A stretch of 64,000 nucleotides of DNA from Thalassovita mangrovi (GCF_009857745.1 NZ_WWEN01000005.1:124001-188000), one strand, 5' to 3'; positions 8,151 to 19,381 are shown, counted from the stretch's first letter. Notes: generated by a model not told the origin, from the letters alone. Numbers and translations: made by a program.

Positions 8151-9272
8151 ATGTCCCTGACCCGTCGTAATGTCCTGAAACTGTCCTCGGCAGCCCTTGC
8201 CGCCCCCATGGTCCTGCGCGCCACCGATGCCCTGGCATCCTCGGGCAGCGTCAAGGTTCTGGCCTGGCAGGATTACATCCAGCCCAATATCGCCGAAAAA
8301 TTCGAAGCCGACACCGGCATCAAACTGGAACTGACCACCTTCGGGTCGAACGACGAAGCTGAATCGACCATCCGCGCCAATGGCGGCAAGGGGTTCGACA
8401 TCGTGTTCCCCTCGATCACCAATGCCGCCGGCTATCTCGACGACAGCGGCGAAAGCTTCTTCGCCGAAGTCCCCGCCGAGGTGAATGTCGATGCCGTCAT
8501 CCCCTCCTTCCTGCGCGACAGCGCCGGTCTGGGCGGCATGCATAACGGCCAGCAGATCCTGCTGCCCTTCGACTGGGGCACCGAGGGCCTGACCCTGAAC
8601 CGCGGCAAGCTGGACATCTCCGATGCCGACCTGTCCTTCGGCGACCTGTGGCGCCCGGAAGCCAAAGGCGGCGCCGCCTTCCGCCAGAAATCGGCGATCA
8701 TGGGCACCGGCCTGTATCTGGATGCGATCGGCGAAGTGCCGTCGAACCGCATGCTGGACGTCTACAAATCCGAAGACGACGCCCGCCGCGTCTGGGGCGC
8801 CATCGCCAAGTGGATGATCGAGCGCAAGGAAAACTTCGGCGCGTTCTGGAACAACGCCACCGAAGCGACCGCCGCGTTCAAGGATGCCGGCTGCGTCATC
8901 GGCCAGACCTGGGACACCACCGGCCTGCTGCTGAACCGCGAAAACAGCGACTTCGTCTACCGCGCCCCGAAAGAAGGCATCATCACCTGGCTCGACAGCT
9001 TCGGCATGCTGAAGCAGGCCGAAAACCGCGACCAAGCGATCGCCTTCATGAACTTCATGCTGCAGCCGGAAGTCGGCGGCATGTTCGCCAACAACACCGG
9101 CTACAACTCGGCCGTTGCGGGCGCTGCCGCCTTCGCCTCGGAGGAATTCAAGCGCCAGTTCAACGAAACCTACACCCCCGAAGTTCTGGGCAACATGTGG
9201 TGGTGGCAGGCCGACACCCCGTTCTTCGCTCCGATCCGGAACGAAATCGTGGAAATCATCACCAACGCCTGA
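8151..9272 (+). CDS. ABC transporter solute-binding protein, PotD/PotF type
   Basis: A 373-residue periplasmic binding protein of the spermidine/putrescine-type family. The true start is the ATG at 8151, with GGAGA 6 nt upstream; an upstream in-frame ATG at 8100 would bury the signal peptide. The N terminus TRRNVLKLSSAALAAPM with a later ALA-S site is a twin-arginine (Tat) signal. The mature domain starts VKVLAWQDYIQPNIAEKFEADTG and carries GFDIVFPS and later WDTTG and GYNSA, as usual in this family. It is first in an operon with an ATPase, two permeases and a DUF6065 gene. A strong hairpin after it may stabilise its mRNA. The ligand could be a polyamine or another small charged solute. Confidence 0.88.
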   Translation: MSLTRRNVLKLSSAALAAPMVLRATDALASSGSVKVLAWQDYIQPNIAEKFEADTGIKLELTTFGSNDEAESTIRANGGKGFDIVFPSITNAAGYLDDSGESFFAEVPAEVNVDAVIPSFLRDSAGLGGMHNGQQILLPFDWGTEGLTLNRGKLDISDADLSFGDLWRPEAKGGAAFRQKSAIMGTGLYLDAIGEVPSNRMLDVYKSEDDARRVWGAIAKWMIERKENFGAFWNNATEATAAFKDAGCVIGQTWDTTGLLLNRENSDFVYRAPKEGIITWLDSFGMLKQAENRDQAIAFMNFMLQPEVGGMFANNTGYNSAVAGAAAFASEEFKRQFNETYTPEVLGNMWWWQADTPFFAPIRNEIVEIITNA

Positions 9273-9296
9273 TCGGGGCGCTGGATGACGATATGT

Positions 9297-9326
9297 TCGG
9301 GGGCGGGCCTGCCGGTCCGCCCCCGA
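9297..9326 (+). terminator. Intra-operon hairpin after the solute-binding protein gene
   Basis: The stem TCGGGGGCGG pairs perfectly with CCGCCCCCGA (10 bp) around a 10-nt loop. No T-run follows, and the operon continues 38 bp later. It is therefore more likely an mRNA-stabilising or attenuating hairpin that sets the binding protein above the membrane components than a full terminator. Confidence 0.6.
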
Positions 9327-9364
9327 TCCAATGACAATAACCGCGCAATGACCGGGGGTGACAT

Positions 9365-10486
9365 ATGCACGGAATGGACGTGACGCTTGACCGGGTCGAA
9401 GTGACCTATCCCAACGGCTTTACCGCCGTTCAGCCCACCGACCTGACCATTCGGGCCGGCGAATTCTTTTCCATCCTCGGGCCCTCGGGCTGCGGCAAGA
9501 CGACGATCCTGCGCGCCGTGTCGGGCTTCGTCGATCCCAGTGCGGGCCGGGTGATGATCGGCGGCGAAGATCAGAAGGGCCGGTCCCCGAACCAGCGCCC
9601 CACCGCACTGATTTTCCAGAACCTGGCGCTGTTCCCGTTGATGAGCGTGCGCGACAACGTCGCCTTCGGGCTGGAGGCGCGCGGCGTGTCGAAACGCGAT
9701 CGCCACGCCAAGGCCGAGGAACTGCTGCACCTGGTGGCGCTTGGCGATCAGGCCGACAAGAAACCCGGCGAACTGTCCGGCGGCCAGAAACAGCGGGTGG
9801 CGATCGCCCGGGCGCTGGCGGTGGAACCCTCGGTGCTGCTGCTGGATGAGCCGCTGTCAGCGCTGGACCTGAAGCTGCGTCAGCACATGCGCGCCGAGCT
9901 GCGCGACATTCAGCAGAAAACCGGCGTGACCTTCATCTATATCACCCATGACCAGGGCGAAGCGCTGACCATGTCGGACCGGATCGCGGTGATGAACAAG
10001 GGCCGGATCGAACAGGTGGGCACCGGAGACGAGGTCTATTCCCGCCCCGACACCGCCTTTGCCGCCTCCTTCGTCGGCGAGATCAACCAGTTCCCGGGCC
10101 GGGTCAGCGCGCTGGACGGCGAGATGGCCTATATCGACACGCCGCTGGGCCGGTTGCTGGGCCGCAACCCGCAGCGGCTGCAGCCGGGGGCCGAGGCGAT
10201 CCTGTTCGTGCGCCCCGAAAACATGGGTTTCCAGACGTCCGAGAGCGGCCAGCCCTTCGGCAATCAGTTCAACGCCCGCATGGTCCGCCGCGACCTCGAA
10301 GGCGCCTTCATCAATTTCCAGCTGCAGCCCGAGGCCGACACCCCCTCGGTCGCGCTGCACCTGACCAATAGCGGCGCGGTGCCCGCCTTCGAGGCCGATC
10401 TGGACACCAAGGTCGGCTTCACCTGCGAAAGCGCGCTGGTCCTGCCCAAGGGGCAGCTGGCCCGCACCGGACGCGAAGAGGCCTGA
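9365..10486 (+). CDS. ABC transporter ATPase, PotA type
   Basis: A 373-residue ATPase that powers the solute uptake system begun by the gene at 8151. Walker A is GPSGCGKTT, the signature is LSGGQKQRVAIARAL, Walker B is LLLDEPLSALD, and the switch His is in ITHDQGEA. The C-terminal 130 residues form the TOBE-type regulatory domain usual in PotA (FVGEINQFPGRV, LFVRPENM). The start at 9365 follows GGGGGTGA. The gene is separated from the next permease by only 3 bp, so they are co-translated. Confidence 0.92.
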   Translation: MHGMDVTLDRVEVTYPNGFTAVQPTDLTIRAGEFFSILGPSGCGKTTILRAVSGFVDPSAGRVMIGGEDQKGRSPNQRPTALIFQNLALFPLMSVRDNVAFGLEARGVSKRDRHAKAEELLHLVALGDQADKKPGELSGGQKQRVAIARALAVEPSVLLLDEPLSALDLKLRQHMRAELRDIQQKTGVTFIYITHDQGEALTMSDRIAVMNKGRIEQVGTGDEVYSRPDTAFAASFVGEINQFPGRVSALDGEMAYIDTPLGRLLGRNPQRLQPGAEAILFVRPENMGFQTSESGQPFGNQFNARMVRRDLEGAFINFQLQPEADTPSVALHLTNSGAVPAFEADLDTKVGFTCESALVLPKGQLARTGREEA

Positions 10487-10489
10487 GCG

Positions 10490-11887
10490 ATGAAGGACCT
10501 TCTGCGCAGTTATGGCCGGGTTCTGACCGCGCTTTTCGTGCTGGCGGTGATCGGCTGGGGGGCGGTGCTGATCGTGCTGCCGCAGCTGACCATGATCGAA
10601 CGGGCGATGACCCCGCCCAAGCGGCAACTGGACAGTTCGGTCGCCGCGACCCTGCGGTTCGACGCCTCGACTTGCCAGTCGGTGCTGAAAACCTATGAGG
10701 TGGAGGAAGAGGCCCCCGCCTCCAACGGTGGGCTGGCGATCCCCAGCATGGGCGGCATGGCGATACCCAGCATGAATTCCGGCGGCATGGCGGTGCCCTC
10801 CATGGGCGGCGCGGCCGGGGCCAAGCGCCCCTACATCCTGCAATGCGACCGCGCCAACACCCATGCGCGACTGGTCCGGGGCGAGGGCGAAGAAAAGGCC
10901 TATCTGGACGAGCTCTATGACCTGCCGCTGCTGAGCGTCGACGACGCGCGGCCGATTGCCGAACAACTGGACCAGGCCGCGAAAATCGGCGCTCTCGCCG
11001 ACGACCTGTACAAACGCCTGTTGGCGGAAGAGGCCAACCGGTCGAACCTGACCCTGTCCAACTTCGGCGCGCTGACCTCGCCCAAGCTGATCCCGCTGAC
11101 GCCGGAACGCAAGGCGGTCGAACAGGCCCAGCTGGGCAACCGGCTCTATGGCCTGATCGGGCTGCGGTTCGAAAAAGACGGCGAAGTCTACGAACGGCTG
11201 GGCCTGACCAACCTGACCCGGACGCTGGTCTTCGCGATGATGGTGACCGCGCTGGCGCTCGCCATCTGCTATCCCATCGCCTACAAGGTCGCGCTGGCCA
11301 CGCCCGCCAACCGGGTAGTGTGGCTGATGCTGGGGCTGATCATCCCCTATGCCATCGTCGAGCTGATGCGGATCTATGCCTGGACCGCGATCATCGACAA
11401 CCGCGGCCTGCTGAATTCGGCGCTGCTGTGGCTGGGCGCGATCAGCGAACCGATCCAGTTCAACCGGATGCCCGGTACCATCTTCGTGGTGATCGCCTAC
11501 ACCTACGTGCTGTTCATGGTCTTCCCGATGCTGAACGTGATGACCACGCTGGACAAGAACCAGATCGACGCCGCGCGCGATCTGGGTGCCTCGCCCTTCC
11601 GGGTGCACCGGCGGGTGATCATCCCCCATGCCAAGCCGGGGATCGCGGTGGGCTGCATCGCCACCTTCATGCTGGCCGCAGGCGCCTTTTCGGTGCCGCG
11701 CATCATCAGCCGCGGGCTGCAGGCCGAATGGTTCAGCCAGACGATCTATAACAAGTTCTTCGAATCCGAGAATTCGAATGTAGGCGCGGCCTATTCCTTT
11801 GCCTATACGCTGGTCTGCTTCGTCATCGTCGCATTGTTCATGTGGCTGATGCGGACCCGCCTGAAAGACTTCGCGAGGGTCAGATGA
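10490..11887 (+). CDS. ABC transporter permease, PotB type, with a large periplasmic insert
   Basis: This is the first membrane subunit of the PotD-type importer. One membrane helix lies at about residues 12-32. A long non-membrane stretch follows to about residue 238, and then come the usual helices with the ATPase-docking EAA-like loop (DAARDLGASPFRVHRRVIIPHAKPG). At 465 residues it is some 150-180 longer than a typical PotB. The extra length is the periplasmic region between helices 1 and 2, which carries three near-identical octapeptides of the form GG(L/M)A(I/V)PSM at residues 80-105. Its stop codon overlaps the start of the second permease (ATGA), so translation is coupled. Confidence 0.9.
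   Translation: MKDLLRSYGRVLTALFVLAVIGWGAVLIVLPQLTMIERAMTPPKRQLDSSVAATLRFDASTCQSVLKTYEVEEEAPASNGGLAIPSMGGMAIPSMNSGGMAVPSMGGAAGAKRPYILQCDRANTHARLVRGEGEEKAYLDELYDLPLLSVDDARPIAEQLDQAAKIGALADDLYKRLLAEEANRSNLTLSNFGALTSPKLIPLTPERKAVEQAQLGNRLYGLIGLRFEKDGEVYERLGLTNLTRTLVFAMMVTALALAICYPIAYKVALATPANRVVWLMLGLIIPYAIVELMRIYAWTAIIDNRGLLNSALLWLGAISEPIQFNRMPGTIFVVIAYTYVLFMVFPMLNVMTTLDKNQIDAARDLGASPFRVHRRVIIPHAKPGIAVGCIATFMLAAGAFSVPRIISRGLQAEWFSQTIYNKFFESENSNVGAAYSFAYTLVCFVIVALFMWLMRTRLKDFARVR
10727..10810 (+). repeat. Three-unit in-frame octapeptide repeat inside the permease gene
   Basis: The units encode GGLAIPSM, GGMAIPSM and GGMAVPSM, the third separated from the second by Asn-Ser, followed by another GG. 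The 24-bp DNA units are similar but not identical in third codon positions. The repeat is therefore not a very recent expansion and is probably kept at the protein level. It lies in the predicted periplasmic loop. Confidence 0.75.
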
Positions 11888-12714
11888 CTTCCAACCGCCT
11901 TCTCACCTTCTATACCTGGGCCTTCCTGGTCTTCATGTTCGCGCCGCTGCTGCTGATGATCTTGACCTCGTTCAACGATACTTCGCCGCCCAGCGTGACC
12001 GATTGGCAGGGTCTGACCTTCAAGTGGTACGAATTCTTCTGGATGCCCGAAACGGACCTGCGCGCCGATGACGTGTTGCGCGCGCTCGACCGGGACCGCT
12101 TCGTCGGATGTTTCGGCAATTCGCTGCGCGTCGCGCTGACCGTGGTGCCGCTGGCGCTGATCCTCGGCCTGGCGGGGGCGGTGATGCTGACCCGCTGGCA
12201 ATCGCGCGCCAACGGTTTGCTGTGGTGGGTGCTGCTGTCGCCGATGCTGGCGCCGGGCGTGGTACTGGGCCTGTCGGCGCTGGTGTTCTGGGGCCGGGTC
12301 GGGGTCAATGCGGGACTGTTCACCATCGTGATGGCGCAGGTGACCTTCATCGCAGGCTACCCGATGCTGATCCTGATGGCCCGGCTGCAACGCCAGCCGG
12401 TCGAGATGGAAGAGGCGGCGATGGATCTGGGCGCCTCGCCGTTGCGGATCTTCTTCCGCATCACCCTGCCGTTCCTGGCCCCGGCGCTTGTGTCGGCGGG
12501 GGTGATCGCGTTCCTTGCTTCGATGGAAAACTACAATACCACCATGTTCGCCAAGGGCGGGTCCTGCACCTTCGCGACCGAAATCGGCGCGATGGCGCGC
12601 AACCCCAACGGCCACCCGCCGGTGATCAACGCGGTCGGCACGGTGATCATCCTGCTGACCGTCGCGGCCGCCGTCACCCATGCGATGCTGCAGCGCAAGG
12701 ACCACCGCGCATGA
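11884..12714 (+). CDS. ABC transporter permease, PotC type
   Basis: The second membrane subunit, 276 residues with about six hydrophobic segments. It starts LLTFYTWAFLVFMFAPLLLMILTSFND, typical of PotC-like permeases, and has the cytoplasmic docking loop EEAAMDLGASPLRIFFRITLPFLAPA. The ATG at 11884 overlaps the stop of the preceding permease, which fixes the start over an in-frame upstream ATG at 11842. Its own stop overlaps the start of the DUF6065 gene in the same ATGA fashion, so that gene belongs to the transport operon. Confidence 0.92.
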   Translation: MTSNRLLTFYTWAFLVFMFAPLLLMILTSFNDTSPPSVTDWQGLTFKWYEFFWMPETDLRADDVLRALDRDRFVGCFGNSLRVALTVVPLALILGLAGAVMLTRWQSRANGLLWWVLLSPMLAPGVVLGLSALVFWGRVGVNAGLFTIVMAQVTFIAGYPMLILMARLQRQPVEMEEAAMDLGASPLRIFFRITLPFLAPALVSAGVIAFLASMENYNTTMFAKGGSCTFATEIGAMARNPNGHPPVINAVGTVIILLTVAAAVTHAMLQRKDHRA

Positions 12715-13412
12715 CCACGATCACCGCGCGCTGTCATCCCCTACTGGAACCGATCCTGCCAAGGCCGCAACTGGCCGGGCGTGCCCTGCCCGACTGGCTG
12801 CGCGACATGCCGTCGGAGGTGGACGCGGCCAGTCTGGGCGGGGCGCCGGTGCGGACGCTGAAACACTGCCCGCCCTTCATCGACGCGCTGGCGATGGGGA
12901 TCGTGATCCCGCTCGCCACCGACCTGACGATCGAGGACGGTCAGATCAGCTGGGACTGGGACCCGCCGCTGCTGCCCGACAGCCCGCAGACCCGTGCGCC
13001 GATCGGGCTGCACGTGCCGGAACAGGCCAGCGGCGTGCCACTGCGGTTGCCCCCCGGCCAGATGGTGGTGAAGTTCACCAACTTCTGGTCGCTGCAGGCG
13101 CCCGAGGGCTGGGACCTGCTGTTCACCCACCCGCTGAACCGCGCCGACCTGCCGTTTCAGACCCTGTCGGGCAAGGTCAGCGGCGATGCCTTCGGGATGG
13201 GCAATGTGCATTTCCCGGCGCTGTGGACCGATCCCGGTTTCAGCGGCACCCTGCCCGCAGGCACGCCGGTGGCGCAGGTAATCCCGGTGCCGCGCGGCAA
13301 GACCGAACTGGGAATCGCGCCGATGTCCGACGAGGAAGTCACGGAAAACACCCGCATCCACGCGGCGCTGCAGGACGCGCCGGGCCATTACCGCAAGACG
13401 TTCCGGCGCTAG
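12711..13412 (+). CDS. DUF6065 family protein
   Basis: A 233-residue soluble protein starting at the ATG that overlaps the permease stop. The sequence matches the pattern I associate with DUF6065: CPPFIDALAMGIVIPL, a central KFTNFWSLQAPEGWDLLFTHPLNR, then LSGKVSGD and FPALWTDPGF-GTLPAGTPVAQVIPV. The function of the family is unknown to me. Tight coupling to the ABC importer suggests a role in using the imported solute, but that is inference. Its stop codon interlocks with that of the convergent TPR gene: both are read from the CTAG at 13409-13412. Confidence 0.8.
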   Translation: MTTITARCHPLLEPILPRPQLAGRALPDWLRDMPSEVDAASLGGAPVRTLKHCPPFIDALAMGIVIPLATDLTIEDGQISWDWDPPLLPDSPQTRAPIGLHVPEQASGVPLRLPPGQMVVKFTNFWSLQAPEGWDLLFTHPLNRADLPFQTLSGKVSGDAFGMGNVHFPALWTDPGFSGTLPAGTPVAQVIPVPRGKTELGIAPMSDEEVTENTRIHAALQDAPGHYRKTFRR

Positions 13413-13957
13413 AGCCGCAACGGCACGCTGCCCTTCGCCACCCGGGTCAGCGCCTTCAGCGCCCGTGCCCGCTCCGCCGGGTCGGCCAGCATCCGTTGCT
13501 GCAAGTCCGATGCATCCTCGCCCAGCTCGCAGGCCGCGCGATAAAGGATCGCCAGAACCTCACCGGTCTCGGGCAGCCTGTCGCAGGCCGCCCGCGCGCC
13601 CATCCAGTCGCCCAGCCGCAGCCGCAGCCGCGCCAGGTTGATCCGCGCATCCGCATCCGCAGGGTCCAGCGCCAGCGCCCGGGCAAACGCCTGTTCCGCC
13701 GCCGCCCAATCGCCCGCCTCGATCTGCGCCCGGCCCAGTTCGAACCAGGCGACAGCGTATCGGGCGTCCGCCGCCACGGCCTTTTTCAGCCAGGCGATGC
13801 GCTTGGCCCCGCCGCCGCTCATCTCGATCACCTTGGCGAGGTTGTAAAACACCTGCGCCCCCGCGCCTTTCGCCCCGGCGGCGCGGCGCAATAGCTTTTC
13901 CGCCGCGGGCCAATCCTCGGCGGCCAGAAGTTGGGGCAGTTTCACCAGTTGAACCAT
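13409..13957 (-). CDS. TPR-repeat protein
   Basis: About 182 residues, nearly all made of helical tetratricopeptide-like repeats. The clearest units are AVAWFELGRAQIEAGDWAAAEQAFARALALDP and ADARINLARLRLRLGDWMGARAACDRLP; the N-terminal half holds weaker ones (AEDWPAAEKLLRRAAG, AQVFYNLAKVIEM). Such proteins act as protein-protein scaffolds, and no partner is evident here. There is no signal peptide, so it is probably cytoplasmic. I start at the ATG at 13957, behind TAGGGCGG, rather than at 13981, which lacks a ribosome-binding site. It is convergent with the DUF6065 gene and shares its terminal bases. Confidence 0.75.
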   Translation of the reverse strand: MVQLVKLPQLLAAEDWPAAEKLLRRAAGAKGAGAQVFYNLAKVIEMSGGGAKRIAWLKKAVAADARYAVAWFELGRAQIEAGDWAAAEQAFARALALDPADADARINLARLRLRLGDWMGARAACDRLPETGEVLAILYRAACELGEDASDLQQRMLADPAERARALKALTRVAKGSVPLRL

Positions 13958-14063
13958 CCGCCCTACCTGCCAGACAGACATGAAAACTTCACGACAATTG
14001 TCACCGAAACGTCAGACTTTCCTGCGACACAGCATCCCCAGCTGATTACACAAGGGCCCTGCC

Positions 14064-14981
14064 ATGACCGAGTTCTTCAACACCCCAGGACATTTCTACC
14101 GGGGCAACCTGCACACCCATTCCAACCGGTCCGACGGCGTGCTGGACCCGGCCGAGGTCTGCCGCCGCTATCAGGCCGAAGGCTATGATTTCATCGCGCT
14201 GACCGACCATTTCATCGGCCTGTTCGGTTATCCGATCACCGACACCAAAGCGTTCCGCAACGAAGACTTCACCACCATCCTGGGCGCCGAACTGCATTCC
14301 GGCGCGATGGAAAACGGCGAGCTGTGGCATATCCTGGCGGTCGGGTTGCCGGCCGATTTCACCCCGCCCAACGCGCCGCATTTCCTGCCGGTCGAGGATC
14401 AGGAAAGCGGTGCCGAACTGGCCAAGCGGGCGCGCGACGCGGGCGCCTTCGTCGCCATCGCCCACCCCGAATGGTCCGGCCTGACGATGGAAGACGCCCG
14501 CACGATCGAGGCCGCCCATGCGGTGGAAACCTACAACCACGGCTGCGCCATGGGCTGCGACCGGCCGCACGGGTTCCACACGCTGGACCTGCTGCTGTCC
14601 GAGGGCAATCGGCTGAACCTGGTGGCGACCGATGACGCGCATTTCAGCGAACCGGATCATTTCGGCGGCTGGGTCATGGTCAAGGCGCAGGAAAACACCC
14701 CCGAGGCGCTGTTGGGCGCGCTGAAGGACGGGCATTACTATTCCTCGCAAGGGCCCGAACTGCGCGACATCACCCTGAGCGACAAGGAAATCCGGGTCAA
14801 ATCCTCCGCCGTGGCCTCGGTCATCGTGCAGGGGCACGGATCGGCAGCGGTGGCCCAGCACGGCGAATCCCTGACCGATGCCAAGATCAAGCTGGATCGG
14901 TTTTCGCGCTCGCCCTGGCTGCGCGTGTCGGTGATCGACCGGGCCGGGCGGCGTGCCTGGTCCAACCCGATCTGGCGCTAG
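14064..14981 (+). CDS. PHP-domain metal-dependent hydrolase
   Basis: A 305-residue protein. PHP-type metal ligands are visible: GNLHTHSNRSDGVLDPAEV (motif I), DFIALTDHF, GAELHSG, VAIAHPEW and LVATDDAHF. PHP domains use a cluster of metal ions to hydrolyse phosphoesters, and single-domain forms are often annotated as phosphoesterases or CehA/McbA-like hydrolases. Here the PHP fold covers about residues 10-210, followed by a beta-rich C-terminal part of about 90 residues. It lies close behind the PotD-type operon, which could hint at a phosphate-bearing organic solute; this is conjecture. The family is well supported. Confidence 0.85.
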   Translation: MTEFFNTPGHFYRGNLHTHSNRSDGVLDPAEVCRRYQAEGYDFIALTDHFIGLFGYPITDTKAFRNEDFTTILGAELHSGAMENGELWHILAVGLPADFTPPNAPHFLPVEDQESGAELAKRARDAGAFVAIAHPEWSGLTMEDARTIEAAHAVETYNHGCAMGCDRPHGFHTLDLLLSEGNRLNLVATDDAHFSEPDHFGGWVMVKAQENTPEALLGALKDGHYYSSQGPELRDITLSDKEIRVKSSAVASVIVQGHGSAAVAQHGESLTDAKIKLDRFSRSPWLRVSVIDRAGRRAWSNPIWR

Positions 14982-15039
14982 GCACTTGATTTCCTCGCTG
15001 GCCCGCCGCCTACTGGGGACAGCCAGCGAGGACACACCC

Positions 15040-15600
15040 ATGACCCGCCTGACCGATGCCCTGGCCGCGATCGACGCGGCCAATGCCGCCGACCCGACAT
15101 GTGAGGCCGGCCGCCCGGCCGCGCTGCTTTACGGCGAACGGATGACGGCGGAGCTGACCCGGCTGTTCCCCGATGCTTCCGAGGTGTTGCAGATCGCGGC
15201 ACGGGGCCAGCATATCGAACGCTGGCTGCTGCCGCGTACGGATTATCCCGAGGGCAAGGCGGGCTATTACGCCTGGCGCCGCGAACAGGGCCGCCGCCAC
15301 GCCGAACGGGTGGCCGGGATCATGGCCGATGCCGGTTATCCCGAGGCCGACCAGGACCGCATCGGCGTGCTGCTGCGCAAGGAAGGGATCAAGCAGGATG
15401 CGGAGGTTCAGGCGCTGGAGGACGTGATCTGCTTCACCTTCATCCGCTGGTATCTTCACCCCTTCGCGGGCACCCGCAGCGACGACCAGTTGGCCGATAT
15501 CGTCCGCAAGACCGCGCGCAAGATGTCCGCCGAAGGGCGGGCGAAAGCCCTGGCAGAATTCGACATGCCCGCCGCCCTGGCCGCGGGCTTCAGCGGCTGA
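15040..15600 (+). CDS. DUF4202 family protein
   Basis: 186 residues, starting at the ATG at 15040 with GAGGA 8 nt upstream. Conserved-looking features are AARGQHIERWLLPRTDYPEGKAGYYAWRREQGRRHAERV, GVLLRKEGIKQDAEVQALEDVICFTFIRWY and KTARKMS. This arrangement of His and acidic residues in a helical protein is what I know as DUF4202, a family without an established function; a metal-dependent hydrolase-like fold is possible. It follows the PHP gene by 58 bp on the same strand and may share its transcript. Confidence 0.8.
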   Translation: MTRLTDALAAIDAANAADPTCEAGRPAALLYGERMTAELTRLFPDASEVLQIAARGQHIERWLLPRTDYPEGKAGYYAWRREQGRRHAERVAGIMADAGYPEADQDRIGVLLRKEGIKQDAEVQALEDVICFTFIRWYLHPFAGTRSDDQLADIVRKTARKMSAEGRAKALAEFDMPAALAAGFSG

Positions 15601-15831
15601 TCCGGCAAACCCGCCAAAAGCCCATGCTGTGCGGGGCGCAGAAGTCTGAGGAGGAAAATCATAACCTTAAACTATCGCTTTCATCAGAAAACCAAACTTC
15701 TTCCAATGCAATTTGTGCTTTAGAGTGATTCTAGAAAACGGGGGAGACGCCGATCCGCACCGAAGCCAACCGGGCTTACGGGGGATCGGCTTGCCTGTCC
15801 CGTGCTGCAGAAACCGATTTATGACCTTTGA

Positions 15832-18012
<2,181 letters not shown>

Positions 18013-18047
18013 CCGGGTAGAATCGACCAAACCTGACGTGAAATTTC

Positions 18048-18078
18048 GGGCGCCGCTTCCCCAAGCGGCGCCCGTTTT
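18048..18078 (+). terminator. Rho-independent terminator of katG
   Basis: The perfect 11-bp stem GGGCGCCGCTT/AAGCGGCGCCC has a CCCC loop and is followed by GTTTT, 35 bp after the katG stop. It is the clearest intrinsic terminator in the window. Confidence 0.9.
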
Positions 18079-18255
18079 GCAATCCGCCCCGCAACAATCA
18101 TTCGCATGCACGACTTGAACTATGCGAAAATTATTTCCGAAATTGGAAAAAGGACTTTACCAATTTTCACTTTTTCGTAACATGAGGGCACTGTGGACCG
18201 GCCCAAGACGGCAGATGTTTTGACCGGAGCACAGCCAATGGGAGGAGGAACCCTT

Positions 18256-19356
18256 ATGACCAGCAAACCAATTTCCCGCCGTGCCGCGCTCGGCGGACTG
18301 GCGACCGCGGGCGCGGCCAGCCTGGCGGCGCCGTCGCTTGCCACCGCAGCGGGCCAGACCACGACCTGGAAAATCCAAACGTCCTGGCCGGGCGGTATCG
18401 GCCTGCAAATCTTCAAGGAATGGGCCGCATCGATCGTCGAAAAAACCGGCGGCGAACTTGCCTTTGAACCGTTCGGCGCCAAGGATGTCGTCGGCGATTT
18501 CCAACTGTACGACGCGGTGAAGAACGGCGTTCTGGACGCGGTGAACCCGTTCACCATCTACGCCCAGGGCATCATCCCCGCCGCCATGTTCCTGACCAGC
18601 TACCCGCTGGGCCTGCGCAACCCGCATGAATTCGACGTCTACTACTACGGTCTGGGCGGCCTGGAACATGCGCGCGAGCTTTATGCCAAGCAGAACATGT
18701 ATTTCGTCGGCCCGATCCACCACGGCCCGAACATCATCCACTCGAAAGTGCCGATCCGTTCGGTCGACGATTTCGCCGGCCGCAAGATGCGCCTGCCCGG
18801 CGGCATGGTCGCGGAACTGTTCTCGGAACTGGGCGCCAAGACCACCCTGCTGCCCGGCTCGGAAATCTTCCCGGCGCTGGAAAAGGGCACCATCGACGTG
18901 GCCGACTACGTGGGCCCGGCGGTGAACTACGCGCTCGGCTTCAGCCAGGTGACCAACTACATCTCGATGGGCCCTCCGGGCTTCATGTCGCTGTATCAAC
19001 CGGTCGATATCATGGACCTGACCGTGGGCATGAAATCGTGGAACGCGCTCAGCCCGCAGATGAAGCAGTTCGTCGAAATGGAAACGCACAGCTATTCCGA
19101 CGCGCATCACGCGGCGATCCAGAAAGCCGACCAGGAAGCCTGGAAGAAGTTCGAGGCCGACGGCACCGAGGTCACCCGCCTCAGCCAGACCGATGTCGAG
19201 ATCATGACCGAAATGGCCGTGCCGATCTGGTTCAAATACGCCAACCGCGACAAGGACGCAGCACGCGTGTTCAAGACGCAGCTCGACTACATGATGTCCG
19301 GTTCGCTGGGTTACGTGACACCGGAAATGATCGAAGGCCAGACCTTGGATCTGTGA
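18256..19356 (+). CDS. TRAP transporter solute-binding protein (DctP family)
   Basis: A 366-residue periplasmic binding protein of a tripartite ATP-independent transporter. The start at 18256 has GGAGGA 8 nt upstream. The N terminus KPISRRAALGGLATAGAASLAAP is a Tat signal with a cleavage region near ATAAG. The mature protein begins TTTWKIQTSWPGGIGLQIFKEWA and has PGGMVAELFSELGA with GSEIFPALEKGTIDVADYVGP, the usual DctP region around the ligand-binding Arg. It opens the dctP-dctQ-dctM order. Tat-exported DctP proteins of this kind often bind 2-oxo acids or other carboxylates; the ligand here is not readable. A short hairpin separates it from the small permease gene. Confidence 0.93.
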   Translation: MTSKPISRRAALGGLATAGAASLAAPSLATAAGQTTTWKIQTSWPGGIGLQIFKEWAASIVEKTGGELAFEPFGAKDVVGDFQLYDAVKNGVLDAVNPFTIYAQGIIPAAMFLTSYPLGLRNPHEFDVYYYGLGGLEHARELYAKQNMYFVGPIHHGPNIIHSKVPIRSVDDFAGRKMRLPGGMVAELFSELGAKTTLLPGSEIFPALEKGTIDVADYVGPAVNYALGFSQVTNYISMGPPGFMSLYQPVDIMDLTVGMKSWNALSPQMKQFVEMETHSYSDAHHAAIQKADQEAWKKFEADGTEVTRLSQTDVEIMTEMAVPIWFKYANRDKDAARVFKTQLDYMMSGSLGYVTPEMIEGQTLDL

Positions 19357-19381
19357 TGCGGATCACAACCTGAAACCCGTC

